Below are positions 9,401-21,400 of a DNA stretch of 64,000 bases, piece by piece (within the stretch, counting starts at the first letter, position 1; the number at the start of each line of letters is the position of its first letter). Below the pieces are notes generated by a model. It saw only the letters and a program-made list of their open reading frames with translations, was not told the origin of the DNA and searched no databases. The position numbers and the translations under genes were made by a program. Source of the stretch: Thalassoglobus polymorphus (GTDB taxonomy: Bacteria; Planctomycetota; Planctomycetia; Planctomycetales; Planctomycetaceae). The stretch covers positions 4,444,001-4,508,000 of the forward strand of contig NZ_CP036267.1 of NCBI RefSeq assembly GCF_007744255.1. Reading direction: 5' to 3'.

Positions 9401-12296
9401 AAATTCGAGCTGTGTTATCCCAGCTTCCGGTGAGGAGTTGCTTCCCATCCGGCGAAACTGCCACGGCATCCACAGGACCATCGGTCTTCATACTCTCTGA
9501 AGATTGCTCACACAAATGCATGAGCCGGCCCCATTCCCAGTTCCGACGTTCAGGAGGACATTGCTGCAATAATTCCATGGCAACATCGAACGCGTTCTCA
9601 TTAATTTTCGCAGCAGCCAATCCGATACGGGCGATGTACGCTTCGTACTCTTCGGCTTCTTTTGCAGCGACCGCGAGTTGACGCTGTTTGTGCGCTTCGT
9701 CACGTTCTTTCCTGGCGATCGCTTCTTGCGTTTCTGCCAACTTTCGCTGCTTATCAGCTTCGGACTTCTGCTTCTCTGCAAGCTTGCGTTGTTTATCTGC
9801 CTCCTCTTTCTCCATCAGTGCGATCATGCCCTGCTTGACCGCTTCCTTTTCATTCGCGATCGCGATAATTCGTTGCTCGTTTGCCTCCTGCTCTTTCATG
9901 GCTGCGATCGTCGCCTGTTTCTTTGCTTCGGCTTCCTGAGCTTTGGCAATTTTCGTTTGCTCTTCAGCGATATCTTTCTGGTCACGGACTTCCACCAGTG
10001 CGACTTGCAAATTTTCGTTCGCTTTCTCAGCCTCACTTTTCTTTTGCTCTGCAAGAGCTCTCTGGACATCGGCGATCCGCTCTTGCTTTTGAGCTTCTTC
10101 GCGTTCGCTTTCCGCAATCGCCTTCTGATTCAAGGCTTCGTTGCGTTCAGCCCGGATCATCACAAAGCCAATTGAGACAACAATGAGAAAGCAAGCTGCC
10201 ATGGCCATGATGGCGCGTTTGGCAAGTTTCAAACGTCCCTGTCGAGCATCTCGCTCTGCTTGATCACGAAGGATTTGTGAACGGAGCGTCTGGTGATCTT
10301 CTCGGTCAGGAGACAGCAACGAGAGTGCAAGATCGAAATCTTCTTTCCGATGAGCATTGGTCGCATAACTCAGCTTGGCTTCAAAGACACCTTCCGCCGC
10401 CTCTTTATTCCCGGACCACAAGTCTCGGGCTTGTTCGAAACCAAACACAGCCTTGGAGAAGTCATTGTAATCCCCCGTTTCCTCGGCAACTTGAAGGTCT
10501 GCACGCGACTTGGCTGCCAGTGCTAAACTTTCAGAGTGCTCCAGATAGGAACGAACATCATCCTGAAATTCGAGAACGCTCGGATGCCGATCCTCAACAT
10601 TTGTAGCCATTGCTTTAAGTGCAATATCAATCAATTCCCCTTTTTCTTCGGTGGGGCGGATTGTATTTCGCATCGCAGCGAGGAGACACTGCTGCACTTT
10701 TTTCCCGGGGTGCGGAGCTTTGCCAGTCACAATTTCCCAGAGCATCGCTCCCAACAGGTACACATCACTTTGCGGAGTGATGCGGTCGATGGGTCCAGTC
10801 GCCATCTCGGGAGACATGTAAGCGGGAGTTCCGCCCATGCTGGAGAACTGCCGAATTTTCTGGGCTTTGTCGAATTGATTCATCGGGAGCGCCAGCCCCC
10901 AATCCATCACAAGGACTTCGCCAAACTTCCCGAGCATCACATTTTCGGGCTTCAGGTCGCGATGCACGATTCCTCGAGCATGTGCAAACGCGACGGCATC
11001 AGCGACATCCAGCAGGATTTGTAGATTCTCATGTCGCGACTTCTTTTTAATGACATTCAGCCAAGGTGTCCCCTTCACCTGCTTCATGGCATAAAACAAG
11101 CTGCCTGCTGTGTCCGTTCCAACATCATAAATTGGCACGATATTCGGGTGATCCAGATCACCGGTGACAATCGCCTCAGCCAGAAATTTATTGCGTTGCC
11201 CACGCTTCTTCGCGTAAGGACCTTTGATCATTTTGACAGCAACGTTTCGGTCGACAGAAGTTTGTTTTGCCGACCAGACGACCCCCATCCCCCCTTCTCC
11301 GAGCACGTTCATCAGTTCGTACTCAGGTGAATTCAGGCTCGTCTTTGCGTCTTCCGTACTTTGCATCGAACGCATCGGTACAGAAGTAATCGTATCCTCC
11401 GGAGATCCTTCACCCGCCTGAGAATCATGACGAGACTTGATCGTCATCTCCGGCCTGTCATCCTGACGTGTCACCCAGTTCGATTGCAGTGTTTTCAACT
11501 CGTCCGCATCTGCATCATCATTTGAGACCAAAGTCTGACTCGAATCCAGAGTCACCGAGTCATCGTCGTAGTCGGAAACAAGTGTTTCGTCGTAGCTGTC
11601 ACCGTCGTCGAGATCAATTGTCCGATCAGTGAACGCTTCCACTTCAATAGTTCTTTGCTGATCGTCTTCAGGCTTCTCTTTCAGAAGTTGCGCAGCCTCC
11701 TCTCCGACAACGGTATCCATATTTCCAATGTCGTCATCGTCGTCACTCTCTTCAACATATGTTGAATCAGCATCAGCCTCGAGTGTGCCAGCGTTGCCAT
11801 CTTCATCTGCTGGCGAAGAGTCTGCTGACGAGGAGTCCGGAAGTTGATAAGTTTTGTCCGGCATCTCTGCTGTTCCGCCAACATCTTCATCATCATCTTC
11901 GATGTGGGTTCCCAATTCGGGAATCGTGGCGTCGGGATTCTCTGGGTCAATCTGCCCATGAACTTGTTCATCAAACGCAACCGTCTGTTCCCCGGGCTCA
12001 GCAATCTGTTCACCAAGTTCATCCTCCAGGTAGGTTTCATCGTCGCCCGTAGAGTCTCCGACAGAATCGCCCCCAGCATCATCTGCTTCGGCGGCTTTTT
12101 GAAGTTCGCGCAACGACGCATCATCAACGGTTCCCATTTCTGCGGAATCGGCGAAGTCGTCACTTGCAAAGGTTTCCGCTGAATCATTAGGAGACGGATC
12201 TGAATCCCTGGGGGAGACAATTTCCTGACCGCACGATGGGCAGCGATCAAGCTCGTCTGAGAAGAGTTCACATTTACAAAATGGACACTGGTTCAT
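6495..12296 (-). CDS. Giant zinc-ribbon Ser/Thr kinase with WD40 array
   Basis: 1,933-residue Hanks-type kinase. Order: N-terminal zinc ribbon (C4, C7, C19, C22); a long acidic Asp/Glu/Ser/Thr-rich linker to about 310; kinase domain about 324-590 with GEGGMG loop, VAVKMIKG lysine, HRDLKPEN near 442 and DWG in place of DFG near 465; a membrane helix near 694-712; a Lys/Gln/Glu/Ala coiled coil to about 880; a short segment ending RRNWEWGRL that is common in planctomycete kinases; then WD40 repeats (SPDG...TGSWDNTARIWD) from about 935 to the end. The topology suggests a cytoplasmic kinase with coiled coil and propellers beyond the membrane, though the orientation is inferred. It lies 150 bp downstream of the giant secreted-protein gene on the same strand. 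Substrates are unknown. Confidence 0.95.
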   Translation of the reverse strand: MNQCPFCKCELFSDELDRCPSCGQEIVSPRDSDPSPNDSAETFASDDFADSAEMGTVDDASLRELQKAAEADDAGGDSVGDSTGDDETYLEDELGEQIAEPGEQTVAFDEQVHGQIDPENPDATIPELGTHIEDDDEDVGGTAEMPDKTYQLPDSSSADSSPADEDGNAGTLEADADSTYVEESDDDDDIGNMDTVVGEEAAQLLKEKPEDDQQRTIEVEAFTDRTIDLDDGDSYDETLVSDYDDDSVTLDSSQTLVSNDDADADELKTLQSNWVTRQDDRPEMTIKSRHDSQAGEGSPEDTITSVPMRSMQSTEDAKTSLNSPEYELMNVLGEGGMGVVWSAKQTSVDRNVAVKMIKGPYAKKRGQRNKFLAEAIVTGDLDHPNIVPIYDVGTDTAGSLFYAMKQVKGTPWLNVIKKKSRHENLQILLDVADAVAFAHARGIVHRDLKPENVMLGKFGEVLVMDWGLALPMNQFDKAQKIRQFSSMGGTPAYMSPEMATGPIDRITPQSDVYLLGAMLWEIVTGKAPHPGKKVQQCLLAAMRNTIRPTEEKGELIDIALKAMATNVEDRHPSVLEFQDDVRSYLEHSESLALAAKSRADLQVAEETGDYNDFSKAVFGFEQARDLWSGNKEAAEGVFEAKLSYATNAHRKEDFDLALSLLSPDREDHQTLRSQILRDQAERDARQGRLKLAKRAIMAMAACFLIVVSIGFVMIRAERNEALNQKAIAESEREEAQKQERIADVQRALAEQKKSEAEKANENLQVALVEVRDQKDIAEEQTKIAKAQEAEAKKQATIAAMKEQEANEQRIIAIANEKEAVKQGMIALMEKEEADKQRKLAEKQKSEADKQRKLAETQEAIARKERDEAHKQRQLAVAAKEAEEYEAYIARIGLAAAKINENAFDVAMELLQQCPPERRNWEWGRLMHLCEQSSESMKTDGPVDAVAVSPDGKQLLTGSWDNTARIWDLQSQKLIRELPQDGLYVHSVAWSPDQKMIATAGSDSTGRIRLWNPETGELLAKFNGHDDAVVGVKFSPSGEWLLTCSYDETARIWDLTNPTQPTQVQVLTGHSWWVWDGAFSPDFDPQNPEADNRIVTVSQDGKAIVWKLKSEDGLLPFTSVALVQDAEKVEQPTITMVQEAIFTGHQGPIYSVAYAPNGEEVATASYDKKVFLWNPEDVPPFSIDNLLVNKVESVSYRELLGHTSAVQSVVYSKDGQILVSGGRDNAVKVWSTATMRPIKTFRGHYSGVLAVDISPDGRDVISGAQDDRVIIWHVDQYEEIRVLNGRELVGHEDSVLGAKFSNRGDQILTAGRDRTARLWNAKTGQLIRTFQEGHDFLTSSGVFLPGGRILATAAADNSVRLWNVESGTQILRIPNTGRSAVIAASPNGKYLITGHDPPLGGDERPALPGEEASAENGVIVWEVEQLVKAAEAGVQSADLFSKLKPAELKGHFSRVTAIAFSPQKNELVTCDSRGRAILWDLDTQSLVWSERHHRSRITGCLFSPDGKTIYMASTDHTVSQVSSRTGQEDVDAILKHSSSVTSLALSHDGTRLISVSMLDTDLLNPGSTVNLWNTETSERIQSVDTEQFAINDVSFTPQGDHAIVVSTDNTVRALNLKNENPQEMIGPPLLDFQKLGGLVWSARFTQDGNSILTVGGSEAHIWDAVTLRKEISFSPHGAVAAAEFSPNGKYIVTGSWDNSAKVWDVQSGQAVIKLQGGHRGYVNSVSFSPDNQMVLTGSDDMTAKLWDVETGEVIQTYSGHTGRVREAIFSPDGHKILTVSNDRTARLWDVKTGQQIGKPFIGHQWGLLCGAFSPDGTRVVTGSEDNQARLWDVESHELIAIYDGHTAAISAVCFAEDGSRLFTASQDNSAKLWDATPGREGAEILTLTEQSQELTSISVSPDGQQVVTGSRDGTAVVWLTTNWTRSDQDMSEQP

Positions 12297-12333
12297 GGCA
12301 AGTTACCGCACATTAATATGAATGTGTTCGTCT

Positions 12334-12358
12334 CTCCGGCCTGCTTCAGGATTCGGAG
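12334..12358 (-). other. Nested inverted repeat between the two giant genes
   Basis: Read on the minus strand this forms CTCCG/CGGAG around an inner CCTG-AAG-CAGG, a stem of about 9 pairs with a small internal loop. It lies between the stop of the giant secreted protein and the start of the kinase. No T-run follows it, so it is not a classical terminator; it could be an mRNA processing or stability hairpin or the kinase leader. Confidence 0.3.
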
Positions 12359-12446
12359 AATTTCAATCTTACAACGTCACTCGAAAACGGTTCCGGATGA
12401 TCATTTCTCTGTCGGCTTCGTTCCCATCCTGTGAAGCCTTCTCTAC

Positions 12447-15400
12447 TTATTTCAGCAAGCCCAAAAACAAGCCTGCAAAGTGCTTAAAACGATGCAAAGT
12501 CCGCCCAACTTTTCGCAGCACCTGCGAACTCACAGGCAAGGCTGCCAGGTAGGCGACTTCGCTTTGATTGTCTTCGCTTCGAAGACTCAACGTCTCGTCC
12601 GTATCAAAAATTGGCAACACAGGGTCAATCTGACTGGTCCCTGAATCATCGTCTTCATTCTTCTGTTTCTCTGGAACTGGGGGCTCCTTGGGGGAATCGT
12701 TCACTTCTGGCATCTTGCTCGGCGAGTCGCCCATTGCCTCTGAAGTCGGTGGACGATCCTGGGTCCCTTCTTCTCCGACAACTGGTCGGCCATCTCGCAA
12801 GACGACATCTTCAACGAGCATCATCTGTCCATCTTCCCCCTCTTTAGTGAAGATTTTCCAATGCCCAAAATCCAGCCGTTTATGAAGTTCCGGAAGGTCG
12901 CTGAGTCGTTCGATCGCATCAGCCCCACGTAAGGTCCGTTGAATCGGTCGCCCGAATTGATCGATTTCAACTTTTCCATCCGGTCCGATCTTTTGAATGA
13001 TCAAAATTAATTCATCGCGTGAGCCTTCAGATTCAACACCTCCGTCTGAGAAATCATCCTCTTCCGTATCGATGATTGCCCCCTGTTCCTTCTCTAAATT
13101 TTCAGAGAACTGAACTCGTGGAGCTTCAATTTGCGGGACGTCCACAGACACATCAAAGACAAATCCGCCAGCGAGCCCTTCACCGGGAATGGGAGCTTCT
13201 GAATCGAATGTGATTTCACCCAAATCAATTGCTCCGGCATCTGCGAAGAATGTGATATTCGGGTCATCGAAAACAGAAATTGTGATCAGAATTGGAGCTG
13301 ACGGATTGTTGGGATTCGGATTTCCGAAGTATCGATGATCGAAATCAAAAGCTCCCGGACCAGTCCCGGGGACCGTTCCAATGACTATTCCCTCTTCGTT
13401 GCTATAGAGCGGATCGCCGCTGTTGAAAGTTTGTGTATCGTCACCGAAAACAGAATCCCAATCGACGACATAAGTAAACGTTTCTTCGGAGTCGCGTCCG
13501 AACTCACCCGTAATCCTTGCGATTCCGTTCGAGAGAACTTGCGGCGTGTCAATGTTTTTGGCGGACGGAACCGGTTGAGTGATGGCCCCAGTGTGGCTAC
13601 GTACGATGACATTGTCCGCGAAGCGAACCGGTAACATTGCCAGATGAGCTGGATTGTCCGGATCAAAGTTGATGGGGTCAGTCACGTTTTCAGGAGGATT
13701 AAATAAGTCGGGGTTCGATGGATCGTAAACAGTTCCTCCTGTCCCCTGGTCAAAGTCGGGAACGGGGGATGCGGCAGTTCCAATCACCTCATAACCTTCG
13801 ATATCCGACGCAGCCAAGTCTCCCGGATTCGTATCAAGCACGATGAGATCAGCTCCGGAATTCAGCCGGACGATTCCTGTCGGACTGTTGATATCCGCGA
13901 TGACGACCGCCTGAACGGTGAAGTCTGCACCTGAAGTGATGTCGATCTCTCCTCCAGTCATGTTCAGCACAGGAGAGGCAATCAACAACTCTCCATCATG
14001 CGTCAAGACGATGTTCTCAGAGATCGCACCTGCCAGCGTGATCCCTGAAAGTGGCCCGAGCGTGGCATCGAGGGCGGTGCTATTGAAGTCGCCAATTGTC
14101 AACAAGCCGCCTGTTGTGTTGTCAATTTCAATTCCACCACTGGTCGAATTTCTGGCTGCGAGAGTGGCGACCGATGTTTCAATCCCGTTTCCGTCGCCAA
14201 TTCCTGTCGCAGCATCAAGCCCCAGACTGGCTGCAACGATATCAACTCCGCCACTGTCCCCCGCATCAGTGATTGCCCCACCAAGAGAAGTTAAGCGGAC
14301 ATCGGTGGATGTAAGAATTCGCCCCACTTGAATGTCTTCCTTGGCGACAAGATCCACGCGAGCATCGGTCGCATCAATCAATGCTCCATCTTCCATAAGG
14401 ATGCCACCGCTTGTCACACTACCGGGATCAAGTGCATTTCCGCCAATTAGAAGCAATTCTGCCGCTGAGGTTTCAATTGAACTGGCGGCTCCCATCCGAA
14501 CATTGTCCGCCGAATTCACCGTAATTTTCCCGGTCGTACTTTGAATCGTAGAGTTGATCACGATTTGAGAACCGGCTCCTTCGGTTGTCAAATTGATCGC
14601 GTCTGAAGTCCCGGTCACTCCCGCTTCGCCAGAAACAAGCGTCATCGTTCCGCCTGCCGTAATGTCGATTCCTGCTGCAGCGTTTTGATCGACTCGGACA
14701 ATGTTAATCGCATCAGTCTCAGTGATCGTGACTCCTCCCGTCGAGATATTCGACATATCGAGCGATTCCACAGTTGTTCGAATCGGAGCCACTCCCGAAT
14801 CCGTGTTGATCACCAGACGCCCATTGGCTGCGTCGATGTTCAAGATGTTGGGAGGGTCGACGCTATTGACTCCCAAGTCAGCGTTGAGAGTGACAGCCTC
14901 GGTACTGGCATTGGTTGTGACAATCTGCCCAAGAGTGATTTGACCGTGGGCATTGAATTCCACCTGAGCGTTCCCGGCGTTGATGACAGAACCAGCCGTC
15001 TGGGTAATGTTCCCCATATCGTCCGTCATTCCAGCAGCCACATCGATTCGACCGGACGTCGTCGTCACATCTCCAGCATCGGTGAACTCAACATGATTGC
15101 CTTCCGAAGTCAGCGTCACACTTCCCTGCTCCGTTGTAACGCTCGCCTGAATTTGCAAATCGCCGTTCCCGTCGAGATCACTGTCTCCCGAGGTCAAGAC
15201 AACATTCCCGCTACCAGTTGTCGAGACCGGGCCAGCGATGGTCAGCGTTCCATCGTCTGTCTGTACATTCACATCGCCGTTCTGATTCGATATCGAAGTG
15301 ACGATCAGATTGTTGTCCCCGGCACCTGCAACCTCGAAAAGTTGAACATCTCCAACCATCGAATTCGAAGCGTCGACAGTCATCACATCAAGATTGATGT

Positions 15401-18400
15401 CGTTGGCAGCTCCAATTCCAGTTGCAGCAGAAAGTGAAGCATTCTCGGCGATGATATTCGCTGACTCGCCTGCCAGAACTTCGCGAATCTCTCCGCTTCC
15501 ATTCGGAGTCGAATCTGCGAGACCATTGTCATCGGCCGTCACGATGACATTTCCCAAATCGCCGCTATCGTCGAAATTCGCGTTGAGCAAGGTGATGGCG
15601 ACATCGCGAGTTGCCTGAAGCGTGATGGTCCCTGCGTCGGTTCCAATCAAAGAACCACTACTCATCAAGATATCACCGTTGATATTCCCGCTCGAGAACG
15701 GAGCAGTGTTGGCCACATCAGGAGTCAGGACATCGACGCCAGCTTGCACTGTGATGTTCGAATCGTTTTCAGCTGTCACACTCGAAGTTGAAGAGATGCT
15801 CACATCATCACCTGCGATGAGCAAGACGTTTCCGGCAGCCCCTTGCTTCGAAACATCCGCGTCAAGGTTCAGGTCGTTTGCAGCCGTGTTTCCCCCTGCT
15901 GCCAAAAACAGATCAGCCAGTCCGGTACTGGAAACATTCTCGTTGACATTCAAGACGCCGACGGTCACCACCTCGACGACATCATCCGCATCGGCATTCG
16001 AAACCGTGACTCCACTCAAGCCATCGACCGTCCCGATTGTCAGGCTCCCCGACTCATCGAGAATCTTGACCGCCAGATTCTCTGACTCAGCTGCGAGCGT
16101 ATCAATCTCGACTTCAAGCGTGTGGTCAATGACATTCGTCACGGAGTTATTCGCAACACGAATTGCCAGCCCGGCAGCGATGATATCGACGTTGGTATTG
16201 GCGGGAAGTTCGTTCTCATCCAGATCACGAAGTGCTCCACCATTCGCGGTCGTATCGAGAATCACATCGCCTGTCCCGGCATCGATCTGCCCGATGTTCA
16301 AATCTCCTCGCTGCATCAGAGCATTGTTGATTCGAATGTCACCATTGTGCGTGACGACATGATTCGCGTTCAGCTCACCTTCGTTGTTGATGGTCAGCTT
16401 TGTTCCCGCAGCAGCCCCAGAAAGATCCGCATCCAGATTCGTCACGTCGAGATTGAGCGTGGTGTCACCTCCGCTGGACATCGAAGTAAAAAAGAGATCG
16501 CGGGCAACGAACAGGCCTAACTCTCGCCCCGCTGGATCAACAATATCCGTTCCCCCCGACAGCCGCAGCGTCCCGCCTGTGAGACCGCTTCCGACATTCA
16601 TTCCGGCATCTGGAAGTGTTAAGACCGTCCCCGCGTGCAGGCCGATCAGATCGCCGGGAGAGAGATCGAGAACTCCCGGATTGGTTCCAACATCGAGCAT
16701 TCCAGTTGTTTGCAAAAGCAGCGTCGCAACACCGTCGATATCAGGAACAATTGCCCCGCTCGCAGCTTGCAGATCCCCCATGATTTTCAAATGGATCTCA
16801 CCACCAGCATCGGTAATTGAGAGATCCTGCAACTCCCCAGTCACGACGGCATCGATGGCATTTCCGGTTCGAGCCACGAAGTCGTCGATCTCGCCAATAT
16901 TGCTTGTCGCAGTCAGACTCAAGTCGCCAGTTGAAATTAAAGTCGAACCGTCGTTGCCATCGAGAATCTCGGTCCCAGCATCCAACGAAACGGAACCGTC
17001 GCTGGTGTCGCCGAGGGCGGTCAGGTTTCCGGTCAGACTGATTTCCTGACCGGCAGTCACAGAAATTGCACCAGCGACGCCCCCTGCTGAAGCATCGACA
17101 TTCGTAAGGATGACATTGGACGCAACGGACTCAATCGAAATATCGCCGGCATCTTCAGCACCTGTTCCAACGGCGCTGACATCCCCGCGAAGTTCGACGT
17201 CGCCAGTATTGGCCTTAATGTTGATCTGCCCGGCGGCACTCGCAGGAGCTGAAGTATTGAGGTCGCTGCCCAACGTCGAAGCAACACGCCCCTCAGCGAA
17301 GAGGTTGATCTCACCACCACCGGTACTGATATCTTGATTGACCAACATGTCGCTGCCAGCCATGAGTGCAGCAAGTTTGACCATCCCGGTCGTTGCTGTC
17401 ACACCCGTTCCAGAATTGAGGATCGTCATTGTTCCATCGCTGGAAATAATCACATCCCCTGAACCTTGCTGGCTAACCCCAATAATGTCGAGTGCTGAAG
17501 AGTTGGTGACCATGATGTCACCCGATGTTGAATTTACCGCATCAACACGCTCGACATCCGAAGTAATCACCGAGCCGGTTGCAGAATCGAGGTTCAACTG
17601 GCCGTTCATCGCAGTCACATCCGCCATGATTGAGCCGTCGCGACTGAGGATCGAAACGGCATTGTTCGCGGCTGACGTCGTTGTGGCTGTCCCGATGATG
17701 ACATCTTGAGAAGCAGTCACACTGATCGTTTCAGAACCAGCGTCGACGGGAGTATCCATGAGACCAACTCCGCCTGTGCCGTTCACTTCAGCGTCTGCAT
17801 GGATTCCGATACTTCCCGTAATGGAAGAGACTGAACCGCTTGCAGTTCCAGTAATACCTCCATCAGCATTAAGAGTGATGCCCCCATCTTCCGTTGTGAT
17901 TGCTGCGTCGATCTTCAAAGAAGAATCATTTCCATTGGCATCTATCAAGACCGTCCCGGTGCCGTTTGTGGAGACTCCCATGCCTGCGATCAAGATGCTT
18001 CCATCAACTGTCGTGATGGCAATATTTCCATCACTGACCTGAGCAGCATTGTTGATCGTGAGTGCTGTTTGCTCTTCAATTTCGATATTCCCAGAGGCAG
18101 AATTCTCCAGGTCAATCGCTGCGACTTTCGTCTCGAGTTCGTTGCCAGAGCCAATCCCGGTCACCGCATCAATTGCGACAACAGCCCCGACGGCATCAGC
18201 GACAATTTCGAGGTGAGTGTCACCGCCATCAACAATTCCTCCAGATGTCGTCACGATCGAAACGGCACTGGCCGTTGAGTTCGTCGTGAGCAGCCCACCC
18301 AGAGTAATGTCCTCATCAGCTGATAGAGAGATCGTCCCGCTCCCGGCATCGATCAGGGCACCATCTTCCATAAGCAGGGCTCCACCAGCCCCATCCTGAT

Positions 18401-21400
18401 CTGCGTCGGCATCTGCAGTCACCGTGACCGATCCGGCTGTCAGTTCAATCAGTGCGGTCATCTCAAAAGTAACGTCATTATTCGCTTCGATGAGAACTGG
18501 TCCAGCGGCAGAACTGATTCCACCTGTAATCGTCACGTCACTACCAGCCATCAACATGACACTGCCGGTCCCACTCAGAATCGTGGCATCCAGCGAGATG
18601 CTGTTGTCTGAAGTGAGTGCCACGTTTGCTCCCAGTGCTGCAGCAGCAACATCGATATCAGCGTTGATGTCGATCTCGCTTGTAGTCACATCAAAGCCGG
18701 TTACACCGTTCAGCTTGGTCAGCCCATTGACCGTTGTTTGTCCTGTCCCGTCTTGTTGAACAAAAGATTCTGCAGTGAATGCTTGATCAATGAGCAGATC
18801 ACGGACATTGGTCACAATGACATTCCCGAGAGCAGTTGACTGACCAACCGCTTGCTGAAACGTGACGTCGCCAGCGATCGAATCGACCGTGATCGTCAAG
18901 TCTTCCATCCCCGCTGTCGTTCCCTCCACAGTTGAGTTGAACAACAGCCCGGCATCGTTGGAAGTGATCGTGAGCGAGTTAATCAGGACGAGTGCATCAT
19001 CAAACTGAACGCTTCCGGTCGCGTTGATGTCCGCTTCGACTTCAGTCGTTCCGCCACCATCAACCAGTAAACTCTCAATCGCATCGCTGACACCGATGGC
19101 CCCCATAAACCGAGTCGTCCCCGCCGCCGTGACAGTCAGCGCGGAACCGGTCATCGCAACGCCATCATCATCGATCGTTGAGTTGAAGGTCGCAGTCCCT
19201 CCAGTGGAGATCGTGGACGCCCCGGTCAATCGCACGGCAGAATTCAGATCAACATTGCCATCATCGGCGATCAAATCTGCAGAGAGCAAAATGTTGTTCT
19301 TGGCGGTGATGTCGATGTCATCAGTTGTGCTGTGAATCTGACCATCGAGAACCTGATCCGCATTCGCTGGAGCCGAACCACGTGGTTGAATAGAGATTTC
19401 ACCAACTGCCAGAATTTGATCAGTCATTCCATCAGCATCGACACGAACTGATTCCACTGATCCAGCAGTTGTAGAGAGATCGGAACCTTCAATGAGAACT
19501 GTCCCCGCAGAATCGACCTGCCCGCCAACGAGAAGATGAACTCCACCAACACTGTCATTGTCGGTATCTGCACTGAAAGTCAGATTGGCCCCCGGTGCGG
19601 TCGTTGATACTCTCGCTCCAATAATAATGTCTCTAGGAGCGGAATACATCGCGGATGTTGCAGTCGATTGGGCCGCGTTGATGACCAGATCTAACCCGCC
19701 ACCGTTCAACGTAATATCGCCAGCACCTGCAGATAATGTCGCATTGAGAATCGCAGCCGAGACAGTGACACTCCCCCCTGCCCCGGGTTGAGTGTTGATT
19801 TCTTCATCGACTGTCAACTCTCCACCAGATTGAATATCAACGTGGCTTCCCTGAGTCATAATCCCGGAAACTCCGTTGACGGTTCCGATCGTCAGCGTGT
19901 CAACTTCGACAAATGTGAAGGCCCCATCGACGTCGGCTGCGAGCGTTTCGACATCATTCGTCCCGGCAGAAAAATCGACGGGATCAAAAGCAACAAAGAG
20001 AACATGCTCGGCGTCCAGTGCTCCGGCGACTTGAGTAATTCCACCACGGTCTCCGTCAGCGGCTCCCTCTTGATCCGCCAGAAACCGTATTTCGTTGACC
20101 GCTCCGCCGGTGTTGGAAAGAGTCCCGGACATATGCGCGATGTCATCGCCTGCGACAAACGCGATGAATCCGTTTCCGTCAGTATGAGTCACATCGGCAT
20201 TGATCGTTAGATCGTCTCCCACGACAGCGGAGTTCCCCGCGGTAAAGGTCATGTTCCCACCGACGAGAGTATTCATACTGATTGTCAGTGGGCTGTTCGC
20301 GGTCAGCGTCCCTCCCCCGAGTGCTTGAGACTCTGCAAGAACATTCACCATCGCCACTTCGAGTGCCCCGTCATTCCTGATGTGCAGTTCGCCCGAACTG
20401 TTGTCGAAGGCGAGACGAGCGACATCGGTATTCAGGTCATCCATTCCGCCCGCCGCTCCAATCCCCGAGGCTGCGATCAGTTCTGCTCCGAATGCAATGA
20501 TATTGGCTGTTTCGGAGTCTGTGGCATCAAGAATTTCGCCGCCGACACTCACTGTCACGACTCCCGAAGTCGTTCCGGCATTCAGCGATGCAATCTCAGC
20601 ATCCCCGGTGCCCATTACAGAAACCGAAATTGCGTTGACGGTTTCATTCAGCGTGGTGACTTTCGAGTCGGCAGATTGAACGAAGCTTCCGGTATTATTA
20701 TTGTCGGTGTCGGCAACAAGATTGATGGTTGCAACATCTGCATCGAAGCCGCCCTGAGTCGTGAACGTAATCGACTCAGCGGCTTGAATGTCGATGTTCC
20801 CACCCGTCGTGACAACTGCTGTCTGGAATAACACGCTTTCAGTCGTCACATTGAGCATCCCACCGATCCCGGCCCCCGAAGTCCCATTGAATTCGGTTGT
20901 CCCGCTCCCCGCAGACTGAGTGATATCCCCCCCCACTTCGAGAGTAGAATTCAGCGTCACATCATTGGCTGTCGCGATCATGAAATCGCCAGCGACCTGC
21001 ACAGTCGAATCAAAAGTAATGTCGTTCGCCTGATGGAATGTCAGGCTGTCAATCGGGATCAGCGAACCGACCGCTTCCATAAACAGAACATCACTACTAG
21101 TTGTGAAAAAGGCATTGGAACTTGTGGCTGCTGCATCCTCATTCAGTTTGCCCAGAAATGTGATCGCGTTGCTATCAATGTCTCCACCATCTTCGGCAGA
21201 GAAGTGAACATTGGACTTCAGCGTGACGTCATCCTGATAGACCTGATCGAGAGCGCTGGTCACATCTCCTCCCAAGCGACTCGTTCCGGTGATGTTGATT
21301 CCACCGGCGCTCTGAAGAGTCGAATCGGTATCGAGATTTCCCCCGACGACAATGTCCCCGAGCGTCGTCGAAGCCACTTGGCTGGCAACTAAATCGCCAG

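Noticed and set aside
14685-16362. Long plus-strand open frames of about 250 codons opposite the giant secreted-protein gene
   Set aside because: They mirror the repetitive Asp/Val/Thr coding on the minus strand, give Ser/Pro/Ala-rich products with no family and lack start signals; many similar frames occur along the same gene.
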